A DNA stretch of 24,684 nt from Mesostigma viride (lineage: Eukaryota > Streptophyta > Mesostigmatophyceae > Mesostigmatales > Mesostigmataceae): NCBI GenBank assembly GCA_009746045.1, contig RPFO01001272.1, positions 1 through 24,684 on the forward strand. Direction: 5' to 3'. Shown piece by piece: positions 22,462 to 24,684 of this stretch. Under the pieces are notes generated by a model. That model did not search any database. It saw only the letters and a list, made by a program, of their open reading frames with translations, and was not told the origin of the DNA. A program made the position numbers and the translations under genes. Within the stretch, counting starts at the first letter, position 1. Each line of letters opens with the position of its first letter.

Positions 22462-23760
22462 CATATGGCACGACCAACAACAAGACTCCCGAGCCCTTAG
22501 TCGCACATCAGTTGTTTCACTGCAGGGACGTACAAGAAGAAGGTGGTGCAGTGCACGTGAATCAAACAACATCAAGACCTCCGAGCCTTAGTCGCACATC
22601 GCAGTTGTTTACGGCGGGGACCGTACAAGAAGAAGGTGTGCAGTGCACGTGACAACGACAACACAAAGACTCCCGAGCCCTTAGTCCATATCACAGTTGT
22701 TTCACGGCAGGGACCGTACAAGAAGAAGGTGGTGCAGTGCACGTGACAAACAACCAAATAGACCTCCCGAGCCCTTCGTCGCACTCGCAGTTGTTTCAAG
22801 CAGGGAAGAACAAGAAGGTGGTGCAGTGCACGTGACCACGACCAACATAAGACTCCCGAGCCCTTAGTCGCAGATCACAGTTGTTTCACGGCAGGACCGT
22901 ACAAGAAGAAGGGGGTGCAGTGCACGTGACAACAACCAACATAAAGCCTCCGAGCCCTTAGTCGCACATCGCAGTTGTTTCAGCAGGGACCGTACAAGAA
23001 GAAGGGGGTGCAGTGCACGTGACAACGCCAACATAAAGACCTCCGGCCTTAGTCCGCAGATCACAGTTGTTTCACGGCAGGGACGTACAAGAAGAAGGTG
23101 TGCAGCGCACGTGACAAAACAACATAAAGACCTCCCGAGCCCTTGGTCGCACATCACAGTTGTTTTTCTGGCAGGGACGTACAAGAAGAAGGGGGTGCAG
23201 CACACGTGACAACGACCACATAAAGACGTCCCGAGCCTAAGTCGCACATCACAGTTGTTTTCAAGGCAGTGACAGTACAGAAGAAGGTGATGCAGTGCAC
23301 GTGACAAGGACCAACATAAAGACCTCCCGTGCCTTAGTCGCACATCACAGTTGTTTCAAGGCAGTGACAGTAAAGAAGAAGGTGATGCAGTGCACGTGAC
23401 AACGACAAACATAAAGACCTCCAGCCCTTAGTCGCACATCACAGTTGTTTCACGGCAGGACCGTACAAGAAGAAGGTGGTGCAGTGCACGTGACAAGGAC
23501 CAACATAAAGACCTCCCGTGCCTTAGTCGCACATCAGCAGTTGTTTAAGGCAGTGACAGTACAAGAAGAAGGTGATGCAGTGCACGTGACAACGACCAAA
23601 CATAAAGACCTCCGAGCCCTTGGTCGCATCACAGTTGTTTCACGGCAGGGACAGTACCAGAGAAGGGGTGCAGTGCACGTGACAACAACCAACTAAAGAC
23701 CTCACTAGCCCTTAGTCACACATCACAGTTGTTTCAAGGCAGGGACAGTACAAGGGGAAG
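22462..23760 (+). repeat. Noisy copy 3 of the 4798-6190 block
   Basis: CATATGG 22462, CCATAT near 22685, TTCTGGC near 23166 and GTACCAG 23654 follow the same order as the clean block, 8077-8082 bases after noisy copy 1. The next CATATGG (23771) also pairs with 15695 at an offset of 8076. The right flank continues parallel to 15700-16600 up to the window end. Confidence 0.8.
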
Positions 23761-24684
23761 TAGTGCAGTGCATATGGCAACGACCAACAACAAGACCTCC
23801 CGAGCCCTTAGTCGCACATCACAGTTGTTTCACTGCGGGACCGTACAAGAAGAAGGGGGTGCAGTGCACGTGACAACAACAACATCAAGACTCCCGAGCC
23901 TTAGTCGCCATCGGTTGTTTCAAGGCAGGGACCGTACAAGAAGAAGGGGGTGCAGTGCAACGTGACAACGACCAACATCAAGACTCCCGAGCCTTAGTCG
24001 CACATCACAGTTGTTTCACGGCAGGGACAGTACAAGAAGAAGGGGGTGCAGTGCACGTGACAACAACCAACATAAAAGACCTCCGAGCCCTTAGTCGCAC
24101 ATCACAGTTGTTTCAAGGCAGGGACCGTACAAGAAGAAGGTGGTGCAGCGCACGTGACAACGCAACATAAAGACGTCCGAGCCTTAGTGCACATCGAGTT
24201 GTTTCACGGCAGGGACGTACAAGAGGAAGGTGGTGCAGTGCACGTGACAAGCCAACATAAAGACCTCCCGAGCCCTTAGTCGCAGATCACAGTTGTTTCA
24301 CGGCAGGGACCGTACAAGAAGAAGGTGGTGCAGTGCACGTGACAACAACCAACATAAAGACTCCCGAGCCCTTGGTCGCACATCACAGTTGTTTCACGGC
24401 AGGGACCGTACAAGAAGAAGGGGGTGCAGTGCACGTGACAAACCAACTCAAGACTCCCGAGCCTTAGTCGCACATCGCAGTTGTTTAAGGCAGGACCGTC
24501 AAGAAGAAGGTGGTGCAGCACACGTGACAACAACCAACATAAGACCTCCCGAGCCCTTGGTCGCACATCGCAGTTGTTTCACGGCAGGGACAGTACAAGA
24601 GAAGGGGGTGCAGTGCACGTGACACAAACCAACATAAAAATCACTAGCCCTTAGTCACAATCAAGTTGTTTCAAGGCAGGACAG

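Larger units (their letters stand above)
1..24684 (+). repeat. 97-bp satellite DNA array, filling the window
   Basis: The entire window is a head-to-tail tandem array of one 97-bp unit in a single orientation. The period is seen directly: equivalent motifs recur at 97-base steps (for example 3438, 3535 and 3632; 6729 and 6826; 8280 and 8377), and larger offsets are close to multiples of 97 (194, 388, 775, 872, 1551). About 255-260 units fit. The consensus is about 54% GC and holds six CpG dinucleotides. No unique flank, transposon, RNA gene or non-repetitive insert of even 100 bases is visible, so both array ends lie outside the window. Length, homogeneity and lack of coding capacity fit eukaryotic satellite DNA. 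I do not recognise the family or the species. Confidence 0.97.
13534..24684 (+). repeat. Satellite array, right indel-rich segment
   Basis: The same monomer family continues, but from about 13,534 almost every unit carries single-base indels, mostly deletions: CCC to CC in CTCCCGAG, CCCTT to CCTT, ACCGTAC to ACGTAC, and shortened AAGAAG. Distances between fixed landmarks shrink. CATATGG to GTACCAG is 1233 bases in the clean copy (4798 to 6031), 1197 at 14380 to 15577, and 1192 at 22462 to 23654. Substitution variants are shared between copies while indels differ. Uncorrected long-read consensus is the likely cause; true degeneration of the array is possible but less likely. Open frames here, up to 173 codons at 14522-15043, are indel artefacts. 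Confidence 0.85.

Noticed and set aside
24625-24650. A-rich CATAAAAATCAC near the right end as a polyadenylation signal or array edge
   Set aside because: It is a CATAAAGACCTCAC unit with lost and changed bases in the noisy segment; the monomer pattern continues to the last base.
1-24684. CRISPR array
   Set aside because: There are no unique spacers: the full 97-bp unit repeats without intervening variable sequence, and variants recur in higher-order strings. No cas genes or leader are present.
1-24684. tRNA- or 5S-derived repeat, telomeric repeat, or transposon internal array
   Set aside because: No B-box-like GGTTCGA motif, no cloverleaf, no short telomeric motif, no terminal inverted repeats or target-site duplications, and no transposase or reverse-transcriptase peptide in any frame.

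Overview
The whole 24.7 kb window is one uninterrupted head-to-tail satellite DNA array. The repeat unit is 97 bp (about 54% GC in the consensus read by eye), always in the same orientation, and roughly 255-260 units fit in the window. No unique sequence, gene, RNA gene, transposon or array boundary is visible; both window edges lie inside the array. A homogeneous non-coding tandem array of this size points to a eukaryotic nuclear genome (heterochromatin, pericentromere, subtelomere or a similar satellite block). The sequence alone does not identify the species or the chromosomal location.

The array has a nested structure. Single monomers differ by a limited set of diagnostic variants, such as CATATG plus CTGCAG units, CAGGTG units, CATGTGCC units, CCATATCAC units and TTCTGGC units. 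Strings of these variants recur in the same order, giving higher-order repeats of several sizes: about 194 bp (2 units), 388 bp (4), 775 bp (8), 872 bp (9), 1,551 bp (16), about 2.26 kb (23-24 including lost bases), 2,705-2,709 bp (28), and a loose super-period of about 8.1-8.7 kb. The layout is: 1-2165 is repeated at 2706-4873; 2166-2705 is a short linker with its own variants; 4798-6190 is a variant-rich block with three later copies; 6200-7290 is repeated at 7751-8841; 8950-9821 is directly repeated at 9822-10692; 10693-13530 is a mosaic of earlier blocks; 13534-24684 contains noisy copies of blocks seen upstream. This pattern is what repeated unequal exchange or gene conversion in a satellite would produce.

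Sequence quality changes along the window. From about 870 to 13,530 the units are almost all exactly 97 bp. Before 870, and abruptly again after about 13,530, single-base indels appear in nearly every unit. In the right part these are mostly deletions, with a net loss of about 3%. Copies of the same block share substitutions but carry different indels, which looks like uncorrected long-read consensus error, not biology.

None of the open reading frames is a credible gene. Because 97 is not a multiple of 3, a frame passes through all three phases in successive monomers. One phase has no stop, so recurring frames of about 65-92 codons arise automatically, and longer ones appear only where indels change the phase. 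I found no undescribed functional system. The points that merit a second look are the higher-order architecture, the E-box-like CANNTG core in most monomers, the CpG-decay pattern at diagnostic sites, and the assembly-quality boundaries.
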